From CAMEON01 sp045602325 (GTDB lineage Bacteria > Bacillota > Clostridia > Oscillospirales > CAG-272), in assembly GCA_045602325.1 (NCBI GenBank), contig JAZSBH010000023.1, forward strand, positions 1 to 18,435: a stretch of DNA of 18,435 bases. The letters are read 5' to 3'. Position numbers and translations under genes: made by a program. Positions 1 to 6,637 of the stretch are shown piece after piece; within the stretch, counting starts at the first letter, position 1; the number at the start of each line of letters is the position of its first letter. The notes beneath the pieces were generated by a model. The model ran no database searches, was not told where the DNA came from, and worked only from the letters and a program-made list of their open reading frames with translations.

Positions 1-41
1 TGCGTATAGCAAAATGTGTGCGCGCATTAGGAAGTTGGATA

Positions 42-74
42 CGTAAGGAAGAAACCGTGGGTTTCTTCCTTACG
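42..74. repeat. Perfect 14-bp hairpin (REP-like)
   Basis: An inverted repeat with 14-bp perfect arms (CGTAAGGAAGAAAC at 42-55 and its complement at 61-74) around a 5-base loop. It lies downstream of the ddl stop codon. There is no T-run on either side, so it does not look like an ordinary intrinsic terminator. With the second hairpin at 88-119 it looks like an intergenic palindromic repeat unit; that reading is an inference. Confidence 0.7.
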
Positions 75-87
75 GGGCGTTCTTTTG

Positions 88-119
88 GTACTTTTCTGTC
101 GACATGGACAGAAAAGTAC
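88..119. repeat. Perfect 13-bp hairpin (REP-like)
   Basis: An inverted repeat with 13-bp perfect arms (GTACTTTTCTGTC at 88-100 and its complement at 107-119) and a 6-base loop. Outer GCGTT (77-81) and AACGC (128-132) extend the dyad with unequal spacers. From memory, palindromes of the form TTTTGGTACTTTT...AAAAGTAC recur between genes in many Clostridia genomes, which suggests a dispersed repeat. The copy number in this genome cannot be seen here. Confidence 0.65.
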
Positions 120-148
120 ATAAGCATAACGCACCGACAAACTGAAAT

Positions 149-1189
149 TTAACGATCTTTCAGCGCCATTAAAATCATTTTTTCGCAGAGCTCGTCATAC
201 CCGATCCCCACGGCGGTAGCGGCTTGGGGAAGGAGGCTGGTCGGTGTCATACCGGGGAGGGTGTTGGCCTCCAGACACCAGGGAGTTCCGTTTTCGTCCA
301 GAATAAAATCAAAGCGAGCGTAGCCACGGAGACGTAAAGCCTCAAAGCCGAGGCGGGTGGCAGACTCCAGTGCGGCCACCTCGGCCTCGGTCAGAGGCGC
401 AGGGCAGATTTCGGTGGTTTGACCTGCTTGGTACTTGTTTTCATAGTCGTAAAAGCCCGTCTGAGGAATGATCTCTACGGCGGGAAGCACCTCGCCGTCC
501 AGGTAACTGACCGTCAACTCACGCCCCGTGATGCGCCGCTCGGCCATGAGGGTCGCCTCGTAGCGGGAAGCCTTTTCAATGGCGGCGATGAGCTCGACGC
601 GGTTTTCGGGCATGGAAACGCCCACGCTGGAGCCGCCCGAGCAGGGCTTAATCACAACGGGATAACCCAGCTCCCTTTCAATGCGGTCGGCCGTAGCCTC
701 CACGCCGCAGGACAGATCACAGTATACCCACGGGGCGTTGGTCACCCCGGCGCGGGTCAGCATCTGCTTGGTCAGATCCTTATCCATGGCCAGAAGACTC
801 CCCGCATAGCCGCTTCCCGTATAGGGGATTCCCTCCATGTCCAGAAACGCCTGTAGCTGGCCGTTTTCCCCCACGTCGCCGTGAAGGGCAATGAACACCG
901 CATCGGCGGCATGACAGAGTGCGGGTACGCCTGCGCCGATGCGGCGATCCCCGTTGCCCGTGGAGACCTTCAAGGCATCCAGATCGGGGACAGTACGGCT
1001 GACGCGGTAGGGTTCCATGGGGTCACGGGTAAAGGCGGGCTCAGCGCCGTCGATGGTCTTGCCCGTATACAGATCCACAAGACAGACCTCGTGTCCCTTG
1101 CGGATCAAGGCACCCGCAATCAGAGAGCCCGAGGACAGGGACACCTCCCGTTCGTGGGAGAGGCCGCCGACAAGAACGGTTATTTTCAT
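149..1189 (-). CDS. ddl: D-alanine--D-alanine ligase
   Basis: Cytoplasmic ATP-grasp enzyme that joins two D-alanines for the peptidoglycan precursor. The 346 residues match the usual family length. Visible motifs: GGLSHEREVSLSSG (8-21), HGDVGENG (103-110), the ATP-binding glycine-rich loop KPCSGGSSVGV (181-191), the omega-loop YDYENKYQAG (247-256), RFDF (292-295) and EANTLPGMTPTSLLP (307-321). The loop has K-Y rather than K-F, the form linked in this family to D-Ala-D-Ala rather than D-Ala-D-lactate products, so a vancomycin-sensitive type of wall is expected (inference). The start is an ATG preceded by GAAAGGAC. It follows prmC after a 45-base gap on the same strand, so the two are probably co-transcribed. 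No unusual features. Confidence 0.97.
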   Translation of the reverse strand: MKITVLVGGLSHEREVSLSSGSLIAGALIRKGHEVCLVDLYTGKTIDGAEPAFTRDPMEPYRVSRTVPDLDALKVSTGNGDRRIGAGVPALCHAADAVFIALHGDVGENGQLQAFLDMEGIPYTGSGYAGSLLAMDKDLTKQMLTRAGVTNAPWVYCDLSCGVEATADRIERELGYPVVIKPCSGGSSVGVSMPENRVELIAAIEKASRYEATLMAERRITGRELTVSYLDGEVLPAVEIIPQTGFYDYENKYQAGQTTEICPAPLTEAEVAALESATRLGFEALRLRGYARFDFILDENGTPWCLEANTLPGMTPTSLLPQAATAVGIGYDELCEKMILMALKDR

Positions 1190-1234
1190 GGGATGGGTCC
1201 TTTCTATGATGTAAGTTTCTCCCCAGTATATGCA

Positions 1235-2080
1235 TCAGGGAGCGGGGAGGGTGATATGCACCACGCGGTCATTCCCACCCAGGTCACAGAGCACGCGAAC
1301 AGAGCAGTTGGGCAAATACGCAGCACACAGAGCGCGAAGAACATCGGCCTGGTCGTAGCCGATCTCCAGGAGAATATGGCCGCTCGGCTTGAGTAATTTG
1401 GTATAATTCTGCAGAATGGCGCGATAGAAAACCAAACCGTCCTCGCCGCCGTCCAGGGCAGCGTGGGGCTCCCGCTTGACCTCAGGGGACAGCCCGCCGA
1501 TGACGGCTGTGGGGATATAGGGGGGATTGGACAGGATGGCGTCAAAGGGCGCGTATGCGTCTAACGCTTCCACTCCACCGTTCAACAGATCGGTGCAAAC
1601 GGGGGTAAAGCGATCAGCTACCCCGTTGTCCGCCGCATTTTTTACAGCCAACGCCAGGGTGTCAGGGTACAACTCCAGGGCGGCGGCGCTCAGGTCAGGA
1701 CGGTTGGCCAGGATCGCCACGGCGATACACCCGCTTCCCGTGCAGAGATCTGCAAAGCGACTACCTGCGGGGAGATGACGGAGAGCCTGCTCCACCAGAC
1801 ATTCGGTATCGGCGCGAGGGACGAGACAATGCTCGCTGACGGTAAAGGAAAGACCGAAGAAATCCCATTTACCCAGGATATATTGCAGAGGATACCGCTC
1901 CTTCCGCCGCTCAACGGCGGCATCCAGCGCGGGCAGATCGTACATACGGTCGCGGTCAGCCATCAAGGACACGCGGGATACGCCCGCAAAATGACAGAGC
2001 AGGAGCGCGGCTTCGTCGGTAGCTTCTTCAATGCCAACGGATGAAAGCACCCGGATCAGGCTTCTGTATGAGTACGGCAT
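1235..2080 (-). CDS. prmC: Peptide chain release factor N5-glutamine methyltransferase
   Basis: SAM-dependent methyltransferase that modifies the GGQ glutamine of release factors RF1 and RF2. At 281 residues it has normal length. Visible features: the N-terminal helical domain with PLQYILG (64-69 region), VPRADTE (87-93), the SAM-binding motif DLCTGSGC (111-118) and the signature catalytic NPPY (185-188), followed by the conserved EPHAALDGGEDGL segment that separates PrmC from other NPPY methyltransferases. The ATG follows AAAGGAG. It is first in a two-gene operon with ddl. In many Firmicutes prmC sits beside prfA; that partner is not seen here. Confidence 0.95.
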   Translation of the reverse strand: MPYSYRSLIRVLSSVGIEEATDEAALLLCHFAGVSRVSLMADRDRMYDLPALDAAVERRKERYPLQYILGKWDFFGLSFTVSEHCLVPRADTECLVEQALRHLPAGSRFADLCTGSGCIAVAILANRPDLSAAALELYPDTLALAVKNAADNGVADRFTPVCTDLLNGGVEALDAYAPFDAILSNPPYIPTAVIGGLSPEVKREPHAALDGGEDGLVFYRAILQNYTKLLKPSGHILLEIGYDQADVLRALCAAYLPNCSVRVLCDLGGNDRVVHITLPAP

Positions 2081-2111
2081 AGCGCTCCTTTCATTTCAAT
2101 GATTTCGTATT

Positions 2112-2117
2112 AGTATA
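2112..2117 (-). promoter_or_regulatory. Extended -10 promoter for prmC-ddl
   Basis: On the minus strand, TGCTATACT gives a TATACT -10 box with the extended TGn motif, about 30 bases before the prmC start. A matching -35 at 16-18 bp is weak. The position and lack of any other candidate make it the likely sigma-A promoter. Confidence 0.5.
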
Positions 2118-2218
2118 GCATGTTTTATGAGAAAATGAAAGGGGTATTTGTCACAAAAATTTCCGTTCGTTTTTGTCAATTTGCACACAATTCAATCGCG
2201 AAACTGTGCACTTGTACG

Positions 2219-2230
2219 AAATTCGAATTT
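2219..2230. repeat. 12-bp perfect palindrome
   Basis: AAATTCGAATTT is self-complementary and lies in the AT-rich gap between the divergent prmC and small membrane protein genes. A looser TGCACA...TGTGCA pair lies just upstream. It could be a regulator site, but no partner regulator is suggested by the sequence. Confidence 0.35.
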
Positions 2231-2254
2231 GCGAGAAAATGTCGTAAATTTCCT

Positions 2255-2283
2255 GTTCCAAAAACACCATTTTATGATATAAT
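2255..2283 (+). promoter_or_regulatory. Sigma-A promoter for small membrane protein
   Basis: TATAAT at 2278-2283 is preceded by TGA, giving an extended -10 (TGATATAAT). The -35 candidate GTTCCA at 2255-2260 with a 17-bp spacer is weak. Transcription would start near 2290, which excludes a GTG at 2284 as the start codon of the next gene and supports the ATG at 2332. Confidence 0.6.
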
Positions 2284-2331
2284 GTGTATGGATATTTATC
2301 CTTTTTGATGTTGATGATTGGAGGTATCGTC

Positions 2332-2661
2332 ATGCTCGATTCTCTTTTTATGTTGTGGGATGCCCCCATTCCCCGCACAGCCCCCGTCGAGGAGATTCCC
2401 TGGGGGATCGTGATCACCGAGCTGGTCTTTGCCGTATTGTTTTTTGTATTCATGTTTATCATCCGCAAACGTTTCCTGAAAATCATCTGCGCCTGCGGTT
2501 CTGAGATCTGTCTGTTTCTGGCATGCAAACTGACCTTTGGTCCCAATGCTTTTATCACCCAGATCATGTGCTGGGTCACAGCGGCAGTCGCTTGCATTGT
2601 CACGGTCAGCATTGTCAACCGCATCAACTGGAGCAACCTGCGAGGTAAGCCCCGTCAGTAA
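2332..2661 (+). CDS. Small three-helix membrane protein, unknown function
   Basis: A 109-residue protein not recognised as a known family. Three hydrophobic stretches are visible, at about residues 24-45, 50-70 and 74-95, separated by short basic or polar loops (RKR near 46-48, KPRQ at the C terminus), so it is probably an inner-membrane protein with a positively charged cytoplasmic end. The ATG at 2332 is chosen because GGAGG (2320-2324) lies 7 bases before it and the -10 box ends at 2283. It starts a probable three-gene unit with a glycosyltransferase 20 bases downstream and an ASRT-family protein. Cysteines are common in the second helix (ICACGSEIC). Function unknown. Confidence 0.75.
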   Translation: MLDSLFMLWDAPIPRTAPVEEIPWGIVITELVFAVLFFVFMFIIRKRFLKIICACGSEICLFLACKLTFGPNAFITQIMCWVTAAVACIVTVSIVNRINWSNLRGKPRQ

Positions 2662-2681
2662 AGCATCACGTTACGCCATTC

Positions 2682-3689
2682 ATGAATCAAATTAGCATCA
2701 TTGTTCCCGTATATAACGCAGAGGCGTATATACATACCTGTATTCAAAGCGTGATCAACCAATCCTTTACAGATTGGGAATTGATCCTGGTAGACGACGG
2801 CTCTACCGACGGAAGCGGTCTGATCTGCGACAAGTACGCCCGAGAGGATCCGCGGATCCAAGTCATTCATAAACCAAACGGCGGTGTCAGCCGTGCCCGA
2901 AACGACGGAGTATGTGCCGCAAGCGGCGTATACGTTACGTTTTTGGACAGCGATGACCGGATCGAGCCCGATATGTTGGAGGCCTTCCATCGAGCCATCA
3001 CCGAACATCAAGCCGATTGCGTGGTCAGCGGACTGACCTACGATTTTGAAGAAACATGGGAATCCCGCCTTTATACGGTGGAGGAGGGGTATCTGGAAAT
3101 CCCGAAGGATCTGAACGGTCGGTACCGCGAGCTCTGCGACAATCGGATACTGAACTGCCACTATGCGAAACTGTATCGCAAGGATATCCTGGATCGGCAC
3201 CGCATTCGTATGGCCGAGGAGTTTTCCATTCTGGAGGACGGCATGTACGTACTGGACTATCTTTCCTGCTGCCGTTCCGCCTATTGCTTGCCTACGGCCC
3301 CCTACCATTACCGCCAAGTCGTCGGGCAATCTTTGATGAAGCGGTATCATCCGAACGCATTGGAGGCCTGGGAGGCTTACGCCATCCGATACAGCACCCT
3401 GACCCGTCATCTGGATGAGCCCAACACACGCCATGCCTTTGCCACCCTGTTTCGCAACTTTCACGGATTTCTCACACAGATCTACGCGAGATCCGGGTTG
3501 TCCGCGCGAGAGCAATACGGCACGCTGAAGGCCTACGTGTCGAAGATCCACGAGCTCAAATTCTTCCGCGATCTGCCCACGCCCCCTGATGGGAACGCAA
3601 AAAAGAAGCTTTTGTTTTTCGCAGTCAAACACAGGCTCATCGTCCCGCTCCATCTTTTCCTACGTAGCCGGTACCGAGCCAAACGTTGA
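2682..3689 (+). CDS. Glycosyltransferase family 2
   Basis: A GT-A fold inverting sugar transferase of 335 residues, of the kind used in capsule, teichoic acid or exopolysaccharide assembly. Visible are SIIVPVYNAE at the N terminus (5-14), the nucleotide-binding VDDGS (37-41), the conserved NGGVSRARN (66-74) and the metal-binding DSD within FLDSDD (87-92). The C-terminal third is basic and has no clear membrane helix; it may bind the membrane surface. The sugar donor and acceptor cannot be told from the sequence. There is no good Shine-Dalgarno sequence before the ATG, so translation may depend on coupling to the gene that ends 20 bases upstream. Terminal Arg/Lys-rich RSRYRAKR is noted. Confidence 0.9.
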   Translation: MNQISIIVPVYNAEAYIHTCIQSVINQSFTDWELILVDDGSTDGSGLICDKYAREDPRIQVIHKPNGGVSRARNDGVCAASGVYVTFLDSDDRIEPDMLEAFHRAITEHQADCVVSGLTYDFEETWESRLYTVEEGYLEIPKDLNGRYRELCDNRILNCHYAKLYRKDILDRHRIRMAEEFSILEDGMYVLDYLSCCRSAYCLPTAPYHYRQVVGQSLMKRYHPNALEAWEAYAIRYSTLTRHLDEPNTRHAFATLFRNFHGFLTQIYARSGLSAREQYGTLKAYVSKIHELKFFRDLPTPPDGNAKKKLLFFAVKHRLIVPLHLFLRSRYRAKR

Positions 3690-3717
3690 TTTTTATTACC
3701 CGAAAGGAAAATATTAT

Positions 3718-4080
3718 ATGTCTAATCTTGGAAAAAACACCTGGTTCATCGCCGACGGCTACATGAGTGATACCGTTAAGGGCGAATTCGTCAGCCACGA
3801 GGCCGTGTGCGTACTCAACCTGTCCGGTGAGACCGCCCACATTGACCTCACCCTCTACTTTGAGGACTGCGAGCCCCTCCGCGGCTTCCACGCCGTCTGC
3901 GAGCATGAGCGCACCAACCACATCCGCCTGGACAAGCAGGTCAACGACGAGGGCAAGACCATCCCCCGCAACAAGCCCTACGCCATCCTGGTGGAGTCCG
4001 ACCGTCCCATCGTAGTGCAGTGCTCCAGACTGGACGTGTCCCAGCCCGAGTACGCGCTGATGACCACCATTGCCTACTGA
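3718..4080 (+). CDS. Sensory rhodopsin transducer (ASRT) family protein
   Basis: A 120-residue soluble protein resembling the Anabaena sensory rhodopsin transducer family (ASRT, Pfam PF07100), a compact beta-sandwich proposed to bind small molecules. Recognisable family segments are WFIADGYM (9-16), SHEAVCVLN (26-34), FEDCEP (48-53), ERTNHIRLD (64-72) and a conserved C-terminal half ending in YALMTTIAY. The reading frame is open upstream into the glycosyltransferase gene, but the ATG at 3718 is chosen because AAAGGA lies just before it and family homology begins there. No rhodopsin gene is near, as is usual for the many Firmicutes members; a carbohydrate or metabolite ligand is plausible given the glycosyltransferase 28 bases upstream, but this is inference. 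Confidence 0.85.
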   Translation: MSNLGKNTWFIADGYMSDTVKGEFVSHEAVCVLNLSGETAHIDLTLYFEDCEPLRGFHAVCEHERTNHIRLDKQVNDEGKTIPRNKPYAILVESDRPIVVQCSRLDVSQPEYALMTTIAY

Positions 4081-4094
4081 TCAAGAAAACAGAT

Positions 4095-4135
4095 AAACGA
4101 GGGTTGACCCGCAAGGTCAGCCCTCGTTTGGTTTT
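4095..4135 (+). terminator. Intrinsic terminator after ASRT gene
   Basis: A 15-bp stem with one G-U pair (arms 4095-4109 and 4115-4129, loop CGCAA) followed by GGTTTT. It lies 14 bases after the ASRT stop codon and closes the plus-strand unit. Confidence 0.85.
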
Positions 4136-4153
4136 AAGATTTCAAATTTGGAT

Positions 4154-4359
4154 TTGTAGGGGGACACGCTATCATGAGGCCCCCTCCGGGAGGGGCTCCA
4201 CGTAGCGGTGGGGGAGCCCGCGCGCAAAAGAACAAAAATCTTTACCCGATAACGAGAATTTGCCTTTTGCTCACGCATTCTCCCTCAGTCAGCCGCGGCA
4301 AGCCGCCGCTGACAGCTCCCTCCCGGAGGGAGCCTCGGAGAACGGCTTCTCCCCTACAA
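4154..4359. mobile_element. Hairpin-rich MITE-like repeat element
   Basis: About 206 bp bounded by 9-bp terminal inverted repeats TTGTAGGGG (4154-4162) and CCCCTACAA (4351-4359), with a near-matching AAATT further out on both sides. Inside are several GC-rich hairpins: CCCCTCC/GGAGGGG (4181-4195), GGGCTCC/GGAGCCC (4193-4219), GTCAGC...GCTGAC with an inner GCGGC/GCCGC (4288-4313) and CTCCCTC/GAGGGAG (4316-4332). It has no coding capacity. Similar CTCCCTC...GAGGGAG blocks are, from memory, common intergenic repeats in Clostridia. It fills the gap between two converging transcription units. The exact ends and any target-site duplication are uncertain. Confidence 0.6.
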
Positions 4360-4371
4360 GCTGCAATTTGC

Positions 4372-5343
4372 TTACTTCACAATAATAATCCGGATATTCC
4401 CGGTGTCCGTCGTGATCTCACATTTGCCGCCGGTGGTGGAGGCAGGCACGCTGACGTCACCCGTATCTGTTTTGGTGATGAACACCTTCTCGGAAAGCAG
4501 GGTTCCCGTCACGTCCCCCGTGTCGGTCAGCACGTCGATCTCGGCAGCGTCACACCGGTCGAATTTCACGTCCCCCGTGCTTCGCGTGACCGACATTTTC
4601 TCTGCAACGACTACGTTGATCATAGTGATGTCGCCCGTATTGCCCGTTGACGTGAAATTCTTGCACTCCACGTCGGTTAGGTAGGATTTGCCCGTGGACA
4701 CGCGAATCGACATATCTCCCTCAACAGTGACATCCGAGGCGGAAATATTGCCCGTGGAAGTCGACAGCGAAAGCGCCCCGGCAGACAGATCCCCTACCTT
4801 GATATCTCCCGTACTCGCTTTGATCGTCATCGCACCTGCGACCGAGGCGCTGCAGGTCACGTCGCCTGTGCTGACCGCAATATCCATGCTCGCAAACGAG
4901 AATGCATCGGGGATATCCACGTCACTTGTGCTTCCCTTGAGCGTAAGCGCCGCATATTCGCCCCGGGGCAGGTAAACGGTAATCTTGGGAAAATCGAAAT
5001 TGATGCCGATATTGATATAATCGTACCATTTTCTCGTATCCACCAGCTCGATGATCAGAGTGCCGTCCCGCACTTCAATCCGGTGCGTTTCCTTGACAGA
5101 CTCGCGACAAACCACAGAGGTCTTTTCGCCCTCGCAGGGGATGAACACCACGTCGGCGGTATCGATTACTACGGATATATTTTGGTAAGCCTCGGTGATC
5201 TCATGGGTGTTGGTTTCAAGCTTGGTTGATGACAAATTCGTAAAATCCCATTGCGCGGCAGTCAGCGCGCAGGTCACCGTCACAAATCCGGCCAGGATAA
5301 GCGCAGCGGCTACGATGAGCCATACCATTGTTGCCTTCTTCAT
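4372..5343 (-). CDS. DUF4097 family membrane-anchored beta-helix protein
   Basis: A 323-residue protein with one N-terminal membrane helix (about 6-29) and a long extracytoplasmic region resembling DUF4097/DUF4098 (YvlB-like, putative adhesin). From residue 158 the motif S-T-G-D/N/K recurs with a very regular spacing of 19-20 residues (near 158, 177, 196, 216, 236, 255, 275, 294 and 314), as expected for a right-handed beta-helix with one coil per repeat. The ATG at 5343 is chosen over an upstream in-frame start because AAAGGAGAG precedes it and it overlaps the DUF1700 stop as TGATG, implying translational coupling. In Firmicutes such proteins accompany PadR and DUF1700 proteins in envelope-stress modules. 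Molecular function unknown. Confidence 0.88.
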   Translation of the reverse strand: MKKATMVWLIVAAALILAGFVTVTCALTAAQWDFTNLSSTKLETNTHEITEAYQNISVVIDTADVVFIPCEGEKTSVVCRESVKETHRIEVRDGTLIIELVDTRKWYDYINIGINFDFPKITVYLPRGEYAALTLKGSTSDVDIPDAFSFASMDIAVSTGDVTCSASVAGAMTIKASTGDIKVGDLSAGALSLSTSTGNISASDVTVEGDMSIRVSTGKSYLTDVECKNFTSTGNTGDITMINVVVAEKMSVTRSTGDVKFDRCDAAEIDVLTDTGDVTGTLLSEKVFITKTDTGDVSVPASTTGGKCEITTDTGNIRIIIVK

Positions 5344-5942
5344 CACACGCTCTCCTTTCTTACGAAGCACTTTTTCACGCCTAAAAGTATTTTTTTCGTC
5401 AGCAGAACCGTGCCCTTCGTGGCGGCCTTACAGCCGAAGAACAGGAAGATAGACAGTCCTCCGCAGACAAGCCCCGCGCCCAGAAGAAACAGAGCGGAAA
5501 AGGGATTGCCTACGATAAACAGGCCGACACCTCCCCCAATCCCGCCAAGAAGACAGGCGGCCAACGATACATCCACGGCGTAGATGCTGATCACCAATGA
5601 CCAGAGCACGATATAGACCGCCAGCATCACGACTCCCAAGGCCAGCAGGATGGGGAACCACACGGGAGAGCCTACCGCGATGAGGATGATCTCCCACGCA
5701 CGGAGCCTCCGCTTGGGCTTGACGCGAGCCTTGACCAGCTTAGGCAACGGCATATCCAGCAAGATCTGCTCGGCAACGGCAATCACTGAGCCCAGGGAAG
5801 CCACCGCGTCAGCCTCGGCAATTCCCTCCTCCATCTGATCGTCTATGATCTCGGCGTAGTAGTCCAGAGACGCTTTAATATCTGCCTCGGACAGATCAGC
5901 CAGCGCCCCGCGGAGTGCCAGTAAAAATTCCTGTTTATTCAT
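5343..5942 (-). CDS. DUF1700 family membrane protein
   Basis: A 199-residue protein of the DUF1700 type. The N-terminal 65 residues form a soluble helical domain (MNKQEFLLALRGAL start, then DYYAEIIDDQMEEGIAEADAV) typical of this family, followed by a basic linker (KPKRRLR, 76-81) and three or four hydrophobic helices between about residues 84 and 171. Its start overlaps the PadR stop codon by 8 bases (ATGAATAA) and its stop overlaps the next ATG (TGATG), so all three products are probably made in fixed proportion. The family is thought to act with PadR-type regulators and DUF4097 proteins at the membrane; a precise activity is not known. Confidence 0.9.
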   Translation of the reverse strand: MNKQEFLLALRGALADLSEADIKASLDYYAEIIDDQMEEGIAEADAVASLGSVIAVAEQILLDMPLPKLVKARVKPKRRLRAWEIILIAVGSPVWFPILLALGVVMLAVYIVLWSLVISIYAVDVSLAACLLGGIGGGVGLFIVGNPFSALFLLGAGLVCGGLSIFLFFGCKAATKGTVLLTKKILLGVKKCFVRKESV

Positions 5943-6252
5943 GTCCTTCCTCCTTCGTCACGAATTGATAAATGCTGATGATCTCCGCCCACTCGGCCTT
6001 GAAGGTCTCGATGCGGGCAAGGCCGGCTTCGGTAATGCGGTAATACTTTCTCAGTCTACCATTGTGCTCGGCCGAGCGCACCGTCAGAAGCTCGGCGGCC
6101 TCCAGACGGCGGAGAATGGGGTAGAGCGTGGACTCGGAAATGTTCACGTATGGCTTCATATCCTTGATGATTTGGTAACCGTAAGAATCTTGGTTCTTGA
6201 TGGCCGCCAGCACGCAGATATCCAAAAGTCCGCGTTTGAGTTGTATGTCCAT
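5935..6252 (-). CDS. PadR family transcriptional regulator
   Basis: A 105-residue winged-helix regulator. The PadR signature is clear: LKRGLLDICVLAAI near the N terminus, DSYGYQIIKDM, the recognition region SESTLYPILRRLE, and HNGRLRKYYRIT forming the wing, with a short C-terminal dimerisation helix. Size and order fit the short PadR subfamily. The ATG is preceded by AAAGGAGG with a short 4-base spacer. It is first in the PadR-DUF1700-DUF4097 operon, and a dyad overlaps the operon promoter, so it probably represses its own operon until an envelope or ligand signal releases it (inference). Confidence 0.95.
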   Translation of the reverse strand: MDIQLKRGLLDICVLAAIKNQDSYGYQIIKDMKPYVNISESTLYPILRRLEAAELLTVRSAEHNGRLRKYYRITEAGLARIETFKAEWAEIISIYQFVTKEEGHE

Positions 6253-6289
6253 GTTGCCTCCTTTCAGGGTTCATGCTGTTCCTTATATA

Positions 6290-6320
6290 ATACTATATCA
6301 CACATAGTATCGATTGTCAA
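6290..6320 (-). promoter_or_regulatory. padR operon promoter with overlapping operator dyad
   Basis: On the minus strand TTGACA (6315-6320) and TATAGT (6292-6297) are separated by exactly 17 bp. A perfect dyad, ATACTAT-N7-ATAGTAT (6290-6310), covers the -10 box and most of the spacer. Its size and symmetry fit a PadR dimer site, so binding would block RNA polymerase and give autorepression. Promoter boxes and dyad are seen directly; the binding is inferred. Confidence 0.8.
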
Positions 6321-6358
6321 GGGGGTTTTAGAGATTTTTTGACATTCTTTTGAAAATG

Positions 6359-6384
6359 AAAAAATCCCCGGGTATCCGAGGATT
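6359..6384 (-). terminator. Intrinsic terminator after 34-aa microprotein
   Basis: Minus-strand stem AATCCTCGG/CCGGGGATT (9 bp with one G-U pair, 4-base loop) followed by TTTTTT. It lies about 50 bases beyond the microprotein stop codon and just before the padR promoter. Confidence 0.75.
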
Positions 6385-6434
6385 CTTTGATCGGGATTCA
6401 TTTCCGGCACTTTAGCGTTTCCCGTCCGATCGGT

Positions 6435-6539
6435 TCACCGCCCCGCGCCCACCCAAAACACGATGAGAGCGGCTACCATCAGGCCGATGATGAGCAAGAG
6501 AATGAGGGTGTTTTGTTGCTTTTCCGTGAGTTTCTTCAT
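6435..6539 (-). CDS. 34-residue single-helix membrane microprotein
   Basis: A small ORF of 34 residues: a charged head MKKLTEKQQ, then one hydrophobic helix (about 11-29, TLILLLIIGLMVAALIVFW), then VGAGR. The pattern of a basic amphipathic start plus one transmembrane helix is typical of membrane microproteins. It has its own terminator at 6359-6384, which supports transcription. The Shine-Dalgarno sequence is weak (AGAAAG), and no confident promoter was found, though a TCGCCAAAA direct repeat with a 12-base period (6595-6615) lies upstream. It could be a regulator or partner of a larger membrane complex; function unknown. Confidence 0.55.
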   Translation of the reverse strand: MKKLTEKQQNTLILLLIIGLMVAALIVFWVGAGR

Positions 6540-6637
6540 ACTTCTTTCTGATTCCCTTCCGCGAGTAACACTCTACCTATATAGACACTTTTTTTCGCCA
6601 AAAATGTCGCCAAAATTCGAAAATTCACAGAAAGTTT

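Noticed and set aside
2655..3653. A 332-codon open frame on the minus strand over the GT2 gene
   Set aside because: The plus-strand GT2 motifs are clear, and the antisense product matches nothing known.
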